Positions 16,596 through 24,301 of a stretch of 64,000 nucleotides of DNA are shown here, one piece after another. Source of the stretch: Comamonas testosteroni (GTDB lineage: Bacteria > Pseudomonadota > Gammaproteobacteria > Burkholderiales > Burkholderiaceae_C). Positions within the stretch are counted from its first letter, which is position 1. Each line of letters begins with the position of its first letter. The DNA lies in the NCBI RefSeq assembly GCF_014076415.1, contig NZ_CP043568.1:1054001-1118000 (forward strand). Reading direction: 5' to 3'. The notes beneath the pieces were generated by a model that saw only the letters and a list, made by a program, of their open reading frames with translations, did not search any database and was not told the DNA's origin. A program made the translations under genes and the position numbers.

Positions 16596-17711
16596 TCAGG
16601 CAAAGACGCCGGCGCTGTCCTGCATGTGGGCCGATACCGTGCCCAGGTGGTGCAAGGTGTCGCCGCCTGTCATCTCCATCTGGGTCAGGCGCTTGAAATA
16701 GTGGCTGCCCACATATTCGTCCGTCACGCCGATGCCGCCATGCAGCTGTACGGCCTGCTGGCCCACATAGCGCATGGACTGGCCCAGCTGTACCTTGGCG
16801 CGCGCGATGGCGACATGGCGCTCCTCGGCAGGCGCCACCAGCTTGAGCGTGCCGTAGTAGCTCATGGAGCGGGCCAGCTCCAGCTGCATCTTCATATCGG
16901 CCACGCGGTGGCGCAGGGCCTGGAAGCTGGAGATCACCACGCCGAACTGCTTGCGCTGGTTCATGTATTCGGTGGTGAGCTTGAGTGTCTGCTCCATCAC
17001 GCCCACGCCTTCGGCGCAAAGAGCGGCATTGGCCACATCCTGTGCCAGGGTGAGGGCCGCCACGCCGTTGGTGGTGATCAGGGTGGCCGATGCGGCATGG
17101 CAGACCAGGTCGGCCGCGCGCCCTTCGTCCTGGGTGGCATAGGGTTTGCTGCTCACGCCCTCGCGGCCGTTCTCGACGAGGAAAAGCGCAATCTTGCCGT
17201 CGAGCTGGGCCGGCACGATGAAGGCATCGGCCTGGTCGCCTGCAGGAACAATGTTTTTCGTAGCATCTACCGCATAGCCATCGCCGGATTTAGAGGCTTT
17301 TGCAGCGCAAACATCAATCTGGTAGCGCGCCTTGCGCTCCTGTGATGCGAGCACGACCAGCTTTTCACCGCTGGCGATGCGGGGCAGCCAGGCTTGCTTG
17401 ACGGCCTCGTCGCCGAACTGACCGAGCAGGGCGGAGGCCACGAAAGCCTGGCTCAGAGGTTCCATCACCAGACCGCGGCCCAGCTCCTCCATGACCACCA
17501 TCACATCGACTGCGCCCTGGCCCAGGCCGCCATATTGCTCGGGCACCGTGAGGGCCGTCAGGCCCAGTTCGGCCAGCTCGTTCCAGACCTCGCGCGAGAA
17601 GCCGCCCTGCCTGGCAATGCTCTGGCGGCGCTCAAAGGTATAGCCCTTGTCCACCCAGCGGGCCACGGCATCGCGCAGTTGCTGCTGGTCGTCGGAAAAA
17701 TCGAAATCCAT
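16596..17711 (-). CDS. Acyl-CoA dehydrogenase family protein (short form)
   Basis: 371 residues, flavoprotein of the acyl-CoA dehydrogenase family, oxidising a CoA thioester to the enoyl form with electron transfer to ETF. The N-terminal domain begins MDFDFSDDQQQLRDAVARW; the C-terminal domain contains RKQFGVVISSFQALRHRVAD and the FAD-contacting QLHGGIGVTDEY. The usual catalytic Glu region is not obvious, as in many partner subunits of heteromeric enzymes. GGAGA precedes the ATG. The second dehydrogenase gene lies 131 bases upstream on the same strand; the two probably form one complex, as in steroid or terpenoid side-chain degradation (inference). Confidence 0.9.
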   Translation of the reverse strand: MDFDFSDDQQQLRDAVARWVDKGYTFERRQSIARQGGFSREVWNELAELGLTALTVPEQYGGLGQGAVDVMVVMEELGRGLVMEPLSQAFVASALLGQFGDEAVKQAWLPRIASGEKLVVLASQERKARYQIDVCAAKASKSGDGYAVDATKNIVPAGDQADAFIVPAQLDGKIALFLVENGREGVSSKPYATQDEGRAADLVCHAASATLITTNGVAALTLAQDVANAALCAEGVGVMEQTLKLTTEYMNQRKQFGVVISSFQALRHRVADMKMQLELARSMSYYGTLKLVAPAEERHVAIARAKVQLGQSMRYVGQQAVQLHGGIGVTDEYVGSHYFKRLTQMEMTGGDTLHHLGTVSAHMQDSAGVFA

Positions 17712-17764
17712 ATTTGTCTCCTGCCACCAGGCCGCAATTGGCGCGAAGCGCCAAACCAGCCCGG

Positions 17765-17842
17765 CGAAGCTCAATCTAGAACCCCCTCCCGGAGGGGGCA
17801 CGGGGGAGTAGTCCTGTTTCGCGAAGCGAAGACGGTTCCTGG
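17765..17842. repeat. G/C-rich palindromic spacer between acyl-CoA dehydrogenase genes
   Basis: The spacer contains CCCCCTCCCGGAGGGGG, a perfect short-loop palindrome, followed by a further C/G-run hairpin and GCGAAGCG motifs also seen earlier in the spacer. It looks like a dispersed extragenic palindrome rather than a terminator, because both flanking genes run in the same direction. Only one copy is in the window. Confidence 0.35.
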
Positions 17843-19024
17843 CTAGCCAAGAACCGTCTGCGCGACGATGTTTCGCTGCACCTCGTTGGAGCCGCCATAG
17901 ATGGTGGTCTTGCGCATATTGAAGTAGGTCGCGGCCAGCGGCGCATTGCCCAGCACATCGCCGGGAAAGTCACCCTGGTAGCCGGCTTCCATGGCTTCCT
18001 GGATATAGGGCAGGGCATAAGGGCCGGCGGCCAGCATCATCAGCTCGGAGTAGCGCTGCTGGATCTCGCTGCCCTTGATCTTGAGCAGGCCGGCGATGTC
18101 CAGCGGGTTCTTGCCCGATTTCATGGCCGACAGCACGCGCAGCACCAGCATTTCCAGCGCGATCACATCGATCTCCAGCAAGGCGATCTGATCTCGGAAG
18201 CGCTGGTCTTCCCACACGCCTTCGGTCTTGGCGATGCGCTTGAGGCGCTCCAGCTCCCGCTTGGCACGGTTCACATCGGCGATATTCGTGCGCTCGTGGC
18301 TGAGCAGGTGCTTGGCATAGGTCCAGCCCTTGTTTTCCTCGCCGATCAGTTGGTCGGCAGGTACCTCCACATTGTCGAAAAAGACCTCGTTGACCTCGTG
18401 CGAGCCGTCCAGCAGCTTGATGGGGCGCACGGTCACGCCGGGCGACTTCATGTCGACCAGCAGGAAGCTGATGCCGGTCTGGGGCTTGCCCTCGTTGCTG
18501 GTTCGTACCAGGCAGAAGATCCACTCGCCGTACTGGCCCAGCGTGGTCCAGGTCTTCTGGCCGTTGACGATGTATTTGTCGCCCACGCGCTCGGCACGGG
18601 TCTTGACGCTGGCCAGGTCCGAGCCCGAACCCGGCTCGGAATAGCCCTGGCTCCACCAGACTTCGCCACTGGCGATGCCGGGCAGAAAGCGCTGTTGCTG
18701 CTGCGGAGTGCCGTAGGCCATGATCACCGGCGCCACCATCACGGGGCCGAAGGGCACGATGCGCGGCGTGCCGGCGAGCGCACATTCCTCCTCGAACAAA
18801 TGCTTTTGTACGGCGCTCCAGCCGGGGCCGCCGAATTCCTTGGGCCAGCCGTAGCCGAGCCAGCCTTTTTTGCCCAGAATCTTGGCCCAGCGCTGCATGT
18901 CGTCGCGCGTCAGGTGCAGATCGTTGCGCACCTTGTGCGCAATATCCTCAGGCAGATTTGCCCGCACCCAGCTGCGGATCTCTTCGCGAAAAGCCTGTTC
19001 TTCAGGGGTGAATGCCAAGTCCAT
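17843..19024 (-). CDS. Acyl-CoA dehydrogenase family protein (long form)
   Basis: 393 residues, FAD-dependent acyl-CoA dehydrogenase. The central domain shows WWSQGYSEPGSGSDLASVKT (flavin and substrate contacts) and a C-terminal AQTVLG end preceded by IYGGSNEVQRNIVA, the usual FAD-binding close. The N-terminus MDLAFTPEEQAFREEIRSW was chosen, with AGGAGA upstream; the longer frame adds 12 residues unlike the family. The protein is of the FadE28/29-like type often found as adjacent pairs, here with the gene at 16596-17711. Confidence 0.92.
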   Translation of the reverse strand: MDLAFTPEEQAFREEIRSWVRANLPEDIAHKVRNDLHLTRDDMQRWAKILGKKGWLGYGWPKEFGGPGWSAVQKHLFEEECALAGTPRIVPFGPVMVAPVIMAYGTPQQQQRFLPGIASGEVWWSQGYSEPGSGSDLASVKTRAERVGDKYIVNGQKTWTTLGQYGEWIFCLVRTSNEGKPQTGISFLLVDMKSPGVTVRPIKLLDGSHEVNEVFFDNVEVPADQLIGEENKGWTYAKHLLSHERTNIADVNRAKRELERLKRIAKTEGVWEDQRFRDQIALLEIDVIALEMLVLRVLSAMKSGKNPLDIAGLLKIKGSEIQQRYSELMMLAAGPYALPYIQEAMEAGYQGDFPGDVLGNAPLAATYFNMRKTTIYGGSNEVQRNIVAQTVLG

Positions 19025-19205
19025 GCGTTGTCTCCTGCAAATGCTGGATATTTGTAGCACGCACGTTCTTTTCCTGGCTGTCCGGGTTGCGACAAATGGC
19101 GGGAAACCCCAGGGATGAGCACTCCTGAGCGGCTGCGCCTGCCCGCTTTCCCTTGCTTGACGCGCGCCAGCTTTCGGCGCTGGCGGGTCGTTGGTAATGA
19201 AGCAG

Positions 19206-19250
19206 GCCGCCAGCGCTTATTGGATAAACGCTGGCAGCTATCAGGTTCTG
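19206..19250 (-). repeat. TGATAGC-type element with hairpin
   Basis: On the minus strand TGATAGCTGCCAGCGTTTAT continues into a matching arm that ends GCGCTGGC, giving a ~11-bp hairpin with one mismatch. It is the best-preserved copy of the dispersed element seen at several other intergenic sites in the window. Confidence 0.45.
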
Positions 19251-19257
19251 TTTGAAT

Positions 19258-19944
19258 TTATTCAGCCGGTGCAGCAGGCGGTTCCACGCCCAGCGATTCG
19301 CACAGCATCTGCACGGTGGCGCGCAGCTGGGCGACTTCAGCTTCGAGCGCATCCACACGCTGCTGCAGGGCCGATGCATTGCTGCCCGTGCTGGCGTTGC
19401 TGGTGCTTGCCAGGGCGTTGACATCCACCGGGCCACAAAGCAGGTGGGCCCAGCGCTGTTCACGGGCACCGGGGGCGCGCGGCAGCTGCACGACCAGCGG
19501 GCCGCCTTTTTCCTCGCTGCGTTCGCGCAGTTCGTCGAGAAAGGCTTCGACCGAGGAGATGTCGGCAAAGCGGTGCCAGCGCTCGGAGTTGATGCGCAGC
19601 TCGCCAGCGGTCTGGGGGCCGCGCAGCATCAGCAGGGACAGCAGCACGGCCGACTGGTCGGGCACGCCAATGCCGCGCGGGAAGTTGTGCTCCCAGCGCG
19701 TGGAGCGCACGCTGCTGATCTGTACCGACAGGGTCTTGAGGCGCAGGCTGTCCAGTGCCTCCTGGGCTTCGCCCTCGCTGACCTCCATCACCGGGTCGCG
19801 GCTGGACTTCTGGTTGCAGCCCGTGACCAGGCTGTTGAGCGTGAGCGGATAGCTGTCGGGCACGGTGCGAGCCTTTTCCATCAGCGTGGCCAGAACGCGG
19901 GCTTCGATGGCGCTCAAAGGGGTGTTGCGTGGGTCAAACGGCAT
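19258..19944 (-). CDS. YceH family protein (DUF480/UPF0502)
   Basis: 228 residues. It begins with the family hallmark [20 protein letters not shown], then [20 protein letters not shown], and continues through two winged-helix-like units (…[20 protein letters not shown]…). A C-terminal coiled-coil-like stretch rich in Ala/Glu/Gln closes the protein. The role of YceH proteins is not established. It is divergent from purN with 86 bases between the starts. Confidence 0.9.
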   Translation of the reverse strand: MPFDPRNTPLSAIEARVLATLMEKARTVPDSYPLTLNSLVTGCNQKSSRDPVMEVSEGEAQEALDSLRLKTLSVQISSVRSTRWEHNFPRGIGVPDQSAVLLSLLMLRGPQTAGELRINSERWHRFADISSVEAFLDELRERSEEKGGPLVVQLPRAPGAREQRWAHLLCGPVDVNALASTSNASTGSNASALQQRVDALEAEVAQLRATVQMLCESLGVEPPAAPAE

Positions 19945-20030
19945 GGGATCTCCTCTAAAGTCTTAGGGCAGCGCACAGGAACTGGTGCAAACCCGATAGG
20001 GTTTGTCCGTCAATGCGACAATCGCCGCCC

Positions 20031-20609
20031 ATGAAAAACATCGTGATCCTCATCTCGGGCGGCGGCTCGAACATGGCTGCCATTGTGCGTGCATCCCAGC
20101 AGCAGAACTGGGCAAAGCAGTACAACGCCCGCGTGAGCGCCGTGGTGAGCAACAAGGCCGAGGCCAAGGGCCTGGTGTTCGCGCGGGACAACGGCATCGC
20201 CACCGAGGTGCTGGATCACAAGCAGTTCGACAGCCGCGAGGCCTTTGATGCCGAGCTGGCGCAGGTCATCGATCGCCATGCGCCCGATCTGGTGGTGCTG
20301 GCCGGCTTCATGCGCATTCTCACTCCAGGCTTTGTTGCGCACTATGAGGGCCGGCTGATCAACATCCATCCCTCGCTGCTGCCGGCCTTCACCGGTCTGC
20401 ACACCCATCAGCGTGCGATTGATGCAGGCTGCAAGTTTGCGGGTTGCACCGTACACCGCGTGACGGCCGAGCTCGATGTGGGTCCCATCCTGGAGCAGGC
20501 CGTGGTGCCCGTGCTGCAGGGTGACACAGCCGAGCTGCTGGCTGCACGCGTGCTGGTGCAGGAGCACATCATCTATCCGCAAGCCGTGCTCAATCTGATC
20601 AAGGCTTGA
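20031..20609 (+). CDS. purN: Phosphoribosylglycinamide formyltransferase (GART)
   Basis: 192 residues. It transfers a formyl group from 10-formyl-tetrahydrofolate to glycinamide ribonucleotide in purine synthesis. The catalytic triad is present: N111 and H113 in LINIHPSLLP and D149 in ELDVGPIL. The N-terminal phosphate loop reads ISGGGSNM. The start MKNIVILISG was chosen over an ATG 18 bases upstream because it matches the family N-terminus. Confidence 0.97.
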   Translation: MKNIVILISGGGSNMAAIVRASQQQNWAKQYNARVSAVVSNKAEAKGLVFARDNGIATEVLDHKQFDSREAFDAELAQVIDRHAPDLVVLAGFMRILTPGFVAHYEGRLINIHPSLLPAFTGLHTHQRAIDAGCKFAGCTVHRVTAELDVGPILEQAVVPVLQGDTAELLAARVLVQEHIIYPQAVLNLIKA

Positions 20610-20612
20610 TCA

Positions 20613-20660
20613 GATTTGATAGCTTCTATTTCTTTATAGGTAAGCGATAGAGCCTATCTT
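20613..20660 (+). repeat. TGATAGC-type intergenic element
   Basis: Immediately after purN the sequence reads TTTGATAGCTTCTATTTC followed by TTTATAGGTAAGCGATAGAG. It shares the TGATAGCT head and an imperfect internal inverted repeat with the elements at 19.2 and 41.0 kb. Confidence 0.4.
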
Positions 20661-20917
20661 TATGCTGATTTCTGCTCCTCGGCGGGCAGGCGGCGAAAGC
20701 GTGGCCGTTCCACGCCGTCGATTACCACCATCTCGTTGAACATGGCAGCCGGGCGCACCCACAGGCCATGTTCGCCATAGAGCGCGCGGTAAAGCGTCAT
20801 GGGCTCCAGCGTTTCGCTGTGGCGCACCGTGGCTATGACTTCGTAGCGCATGCCTTTGTAGTGTTCGTAGAGACCGGGCTCGGTGGTGATGAGTGCAGGC
20901 AGATCGTGGTCGGACAT
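20660..20917 (-). CDS. DUF1653 domain protein
   Basis: 85 residues, nearly all one DUF1653 domain: GLYEHYKGMRYEVIATVRHS, then LYRALYGEHGLWVRP, a Phe-Asn-Glu segment and RPRFRRL. Small cytosolic proteins of this type are widespread and have no established function. It converges on purN, and a degenerate TGATAGC-like element (CTGTCAACGCTTGAAGG) lies just upstream of its start at about 20936-20975. Confidence 0.9.
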   Translation of the reverse strand: MSDHDLPALITTEPGLYEHYKGMRYEVIATVRHSETLEPMTLYRALYGEHGLWVRPAAMFNEMVVIDGVERPRFRRLPAEEQKSA

Positions 20918-21057
20918 GATGCTTTAAAAAGATGAGCTGTCAACGCTTGAAGGAAAAGGGCTGAAGCCTGTTTTTACTACGAATCGTTTGGAGCAGGCCG
21001 GCGTCATAGATTTCTGGTGCCAGCCAGGGCCAGGGCGAGAGTGGGACAATTGCGCCC

Positions 21058-22389
21058 ATGCATCCCAAAGCCCTTCTCGACGCTTGCTCTGAACTCGTCA
21101 AGCGCGCCCTGACATTTGAACACCCGGCCGATGCCGTGGTGTCCCGCTTTTTCCGCGAAAACCGCTATCTGGGCCCGCGCGAGCGCGCCACCCTGGCCGA
21201 AACCGTCTACACCGTGCTGCGCAAGAAGCTGCTGTTCGAAGCGCTGGCGCATTCGGGCAGCGGCGCACGCGAGCGCCGGCTGGCCATCCTGGGCTTTGCC
21301 GCCGTGCTGCGCGAGCAGGCCAAGAAGGAAGGCAAGGTCAAGAACAAGGACGGCCAGGACAGCGAGACCTTTATCAAGGCCGCGCTGACGCCCCAGGAAC
21401 TCAAGTGGCTGGCTGCCTGCGACGGCGTCAAGCCCGAAGAGCTGATGGAGGCGCACCGCCACAATCTGCCCGAATGGCTGGTCGAGCCGCTCAAGGCCCA
21501 GCTGGGCGATGGATTCTGGGCACTGGCCGCCAGCATGGAGCAGGCCGCTCCATTGGACCTGCGTGTCAACACGCTCAACGATAAGCGCTCCGATCTGCGC
21601 AAGGAACTGGAAAAAGCCGGCATCAAGGCCGAGCCCACGCCGTTCTCGCCCATCGGTCTGCGTGTGGACGGCAAGCCCGCGCTGGCCAAGCTCGATGCCT
21701 TCAACCGCGGCGCCATCGAGGTGCAGGACGAAGGCTCGCAACTGCTGGCACTGATGCTGGACGCCAAGCGTGGCGAAATGGTGGTGGACTTTTGCGCCGG
21801 TGCCGGCGGCAAGACCCTGGCCATTGGCGCGGCCATGCGCAACACCGGCCGTCTGTATGCCTTCGACGTTTCGGGTCATCGCCTCGATGCGCTCAAGCCT
21901 CGTCTGGCGCGTTCGGGTCTTTCCAATGTCCACCCTGCCGCGATTGCCCACGAGCGCGACGAGCGCGTCAAGCGCCTGGCCGGCAAGATCGACCGCGTAC
22001 TGGTCGATGCTCCCTGCTCGGGCCTGGGTACGCTGCGCCGTAACCCCGACCTCAAGTGGCGCCAGAGCGTCAAGGCCGTGCAGGAGCTGACGCAGAAGCA
22101 GGCTGCCATCCTGGAAAGCAGCGCGCGCCTGGTCAAGGCCGGCGGTCGTCTGATCTATGCCACCTGCTCCATCCTGCCAGAGGAAAACGAGGCCATTGCC
22201 GAAGCCTTCAGCGCCGCTCACCCCGAGTTTGTGCCGCTGGACGCGGGCGAGGTGCTCGAGCAGCTCAAGATTGCCGACGGCGACAAGCTTTGCAGCGGTG
22301 GTGACAAGGGTCGACGCTATCTGCGTCTGTGGCCACATCAGCACGAGACAGACGGGTTTTTCGCGGCTGTTTGGGTGAAAAAGACGTAA
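21058..22389 (+). CDS. RsmB/NOP family RNA cytosine-C5 methyltransferase
   Basis: 443 residues. An N-terminal helical NusB-like part (RYLGPRERATLAETVYTVLR) is followed by a SAM-dependent methyltransferase domain: DEGSQLLALML, DFCAGAGGKTLAIG (SAM motif I), then DAPCSGLGTLRRNPDLKW and ATCSILPEENE, whose cysteines are the release and nucleophilic cysteines of m5C enzymes. It probably methylates 16S rRNA as RsmB does, though this is a separate subgroup. A 9-bp hairpin follows the stop. Confidence 0.93.
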   Translation: MHPKALLDACSELVKRALTFEHPADAVVSRFFRENRYLGPRERATLAETVYTVLRKKLLFEALAHSGSGARERRLAILGFAAVLREQAKKEGKVKNKDGQDSETFIKAALTPQELKWLAACDGVKPEELMEAHRHNLPEWLVEPLKAQLGDGFWALAASMEQAAPLDLRVNTLNDKRSDLRKELEKAGIKAEPTPFSPIGLRVDGKPALAKLDAFNRGAIEVQDEGSQLLALMLDAKRGEMVVDFCAGAGGKTLAIGAAMRNTGRLYAFDVSGHRLDALKPRLARSGLSNVHPAAIAHERDERVKRLAGKIDRVLVDAPCSGLGTLRRNPDLKWRQSVKAVQELTQKQAAILESSARLVKAGGRLIYATCSILPEENEAIAEAFSAAHPEFVPLDAGEVLEQLKIADGDKLCSGGDKGRRYLRLWPHQHETDGFFAAVWVKKT

Positions 22390-22409
22390 CTTCGGTGCAA
22401 ATCCGGTAT

Positions 22410-22433
22410 CTGCTGTCGGGGAATCGACAGCAG
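22410..22433. other. Hairpin in the spacer between methyltransferase and desaturase genes
   Basis: CTGCTGTCG and CGACAGCAG form a perfect 9-bp stem with a 6-nt loop, 21 bases after the methyltransferase stop. No T-run follows on either strand, so it may be a weak terminator, a Rho-related structure or part of the desaturase control region. Confidence 0.4.
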
Positions 22434-22512
22434 GCCGGTCGGCAGCTCACCTAAAATGGCACGACCATGCGTGTCGGATGGGCGCGTTTTTTTGCCAAAG
22501 GCTTTGTTATTT

Positions 22513-23733
22513 ATGTCGCTGGATATAGCCTCGATCTGGAATGCCGTCGTGGATTGGATGGCCAATGGCCTGTGGGATCTGTCGTGGTGGCAGCTGCTGC
22601 TCTACACCCTGATCACCACCCACTTCACGATTGCGGGCGTCACCATCTATCTGCACCGCAGCCAGGCGCATAGGGCGCTGGATCTGGGGCCTATTCCTTC
22701 GCATTTCTTCCGGTTCTGGCTCTGGCTGGGCACGGGCATGGTGACCAAGGAATGGGTGGCCATCCACCGCAAGCACCACGCCAAGTGCGAGACCGCGGAC
22801 GACCCGCACAGCCCGCAGACCCGCGGCCTGGGCAAGGTGATGCGCGAAGGTGCCGAGCTGTACCGCGCCGAGGCCAAGAACGAGGAAACGCTCAGGAAAT
22901 ACGGTCACGGCACGCCCGACGACTGGATGGAGCGCAATATCTATCGCCATTCGGTGATGGGTCCCTCGCTGATGCTCATCCTGAATGTGGCGCTGTTCGG
23001 TGCGATCGGACTGTCGATCTGGGCCGTGCAGATGGTCTGGATTCCATTCTGGGCTGCGGGCGTGGTCAACGGCGTGGGGCATTTCTGGGGCTATCGCAAT
23101 TACGAGGCGACGGATGCCTCCACCAATCTGGTGCCCTGGGGTCTCATCATCGGTGGCGAAGAACTGCACAACAACCACCATACCTTCCCCACTTCGGCCA
23201 AGTTCTCCGTCAAGCCCTACGAGTTCGATATCGGCTGGTTCTATATCAGCCTCATGCAGAAGCTGGGCTGGGCCAAGGTCAAGAAGACCCCACCGCGCCT
23301 GCGCATGGGCGCCGTCAAGCCCGTGGCCGACGAGCTGACGCTGGAAGCCATCATTGCCAATCGCTACGAGGTCATGGCCCGCTATGCGCGCGGCGTGCGC
23401 GCGGCGGTTCAGCACGAGCTGGATCTGCTCAAGCAGAAGCAGGCGCAGAAGTCGGATGTTTCCCTGCTCAAGGGCGTGCAGCGCTGGCTGCACCGCGATG
23501 CCGACAAGGTGCCCGAGCGTGCCCAGGGCCAGCTGGCGCAGGCGCGCGCTGCGCACCCGGTGATTGACCAGATGCTGGTCATGCGTGAAGAGCTGCGCCA
23601 GCTGTGGCTCAACACCAGCCTGAGCCGCGAGCAGCTGACAGGCCAGCTGCAGGCCTGGTGTCAGCGTGCCGAAGCCAGCGGCATTGCGGCACTCAAGGAT
23701 TTCTCCGTCAAGCTGCGCGCTGCCCACGTCTGA
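22513..23733 (+). CDS. Fatty acid (acyl-CoA/acyl-lipid) desaturase with C-terminal extension
   Basis: 406 residues. An integral-membrane di-iron desaturase with all three histidine boxes: HRSQAH at 48-53, HRKHH at 85-89 and HNNHH near 220. It introduces a cis double bond (delta-9 type likely) in membrane acyl chains. After the core, ~130 residues form a predicted helical soluble tail including KGVQRWLHRD and QLQAWCQRAEASGIAAL. That tail is known from beta/gammaproteobacterial desaturases and resembles the C-terminal part of some transposase-derived proteins; its role is unknown. The start was set at MSLDIASIWN. The gene overlaps the DUF2917-like gene tail to tail by 26 bases. Confidence 0.92.
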   Translation: MSLDIASIWNAVVDWMANGLWDLSWWQLLLYTLITTHFTIAGVTIYLHRSQAHRALDLGPIPSHFFRFWLWLGTGMVTKEWVAIHRKHHAKCETADDPHSPQTRGLGKVMREGAELYRAEAKNEETLRKYGHGTPDDWMERNIYRHSVMGPSLMLILNVALFGAIGLSIWAVQMVWIPFWAAGVVNGVGHFWGYRNYEATDASTNLVPWGLIIGGEELHNNHHTFPTSAKFSVKPYEFDIGWFYISLMQKLGWAKVKKTPPRLRMGAVKPVADELTLEAIIANRYEVMARYARGVRAAVQHELDLLKQKQAQKSDVSLLKGVQRWLHRDADKVPERAQGQLAQARAAHPVIDQMLVMREELRQLWLNTSLSREQLTGQLQAWCQRAEASGIAALKDFSVKLRAAHV

Positions 23734-24103
23734 GGCCGAGCTTGCCTAGCTGCTGCCAGAGTCTGGCAAGCGCGAAGCTCAGGCCTTTTCCCTCTTCAAG
23801 CCGCCTCGCTGCCCTGTTCGGATGGGGGCGGCTTTGCTGTATTCGTGCCGCCGGATATTGAATCCAGGCCGCACCTGCCGCCGTGCTCAGCTGCACCCAG
23901 GTGCGATCGGGGCAACGCCAGCTTTGCCCGGTTTGCAGCAACATGACCTGGCCGAAGTGAGTGTCGGTAAAGCTCAGCGGCCCGATGGCCAGACGCAGCG
24001 GACCTTGCTGGCAGAACAGCTCGCTGCCTGGTTCAAACAGCAGCGATGCGGCTTGTCCGCTGTTGAGGCTATGTGTTTTCGGGGTGAAGTCCGGCTGTGA
24101 CAT
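23708..24103 (-). CDS. DUF2917-like protein
   Basis: 131 residues. The first ~75 residues resemble DUF2917: HSLNSGQAASLLF, then a QQGPLRLAIG segment and MLLQTGQSWRC, a small beta-rich cupin-like pattern. The rest is basic with two Arg-rich stretches. No enzymatic function is known for this family. It diverges from the MocR-type regulator with repeated CAGAACAG motifs between them, so it may be that regulator's target; this fits a recurring neighbourhood I recall but cannot check here. Confidence 0.6.
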   Translation of the reverse strand: MSQPDFTPKTHSLNSGQAASLLFEPGSELFCQQGPLRLAIGPLSFTDTHFGQVMLLQTGQSWRCPDRTWVQLSTAAGAAWIQYPAARIQQSRPHPNRAARRLEEGKGLSFALARLWQQLGKLGLRRGQRAA

Positions 24104-24154
24104 GGTGGCTAGAGGTCTGTGATTCAGGCCCTCAAGCGTAGGGAAGTGAGGCTT

Positions 24155-24257
24155 GGCAGAACAGGCACAGCAAGCGTTCTGCGCAGGCGTAGCAGCGCGG
24201 ATTCCGGTGTCTCTGTTCTGCCATGTTTGCTGACAATCTGTATCTGTTGCAGAACAG
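24155..24257. promoter_or_regulatory. Repeated CAGAACAG motifs, candidate MocR operator
   Basis: Three copies of a decamer lie in the divergent region: GGCAGAACAG at 24155-24164 (plus), its complement CTGTTCTGCC at 24213-24222, and TGCAGAACAG at 24248-24257 (plus). The last two form an inverted repeat, and CTGTTGCAGAACAG at 24244-24257 is itself near-palindromic. The sites lie 45 to 147 bases before the regulator start. MocR regulators are known to bind such repeats in divergent promoters. Confidence 0.55.
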
Positions 24258-24301
24258 GGCTTGCTGGCATGATGCCAGTCCGGCCCTGCGTTTTTGCCAT
24301 C

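Noticed and set aside
22513..23733. Fusion of the desaturase with a transposase
   Set aside because: The tail resembles only a C-terminal helical part; no catalytic transposase domain is present.
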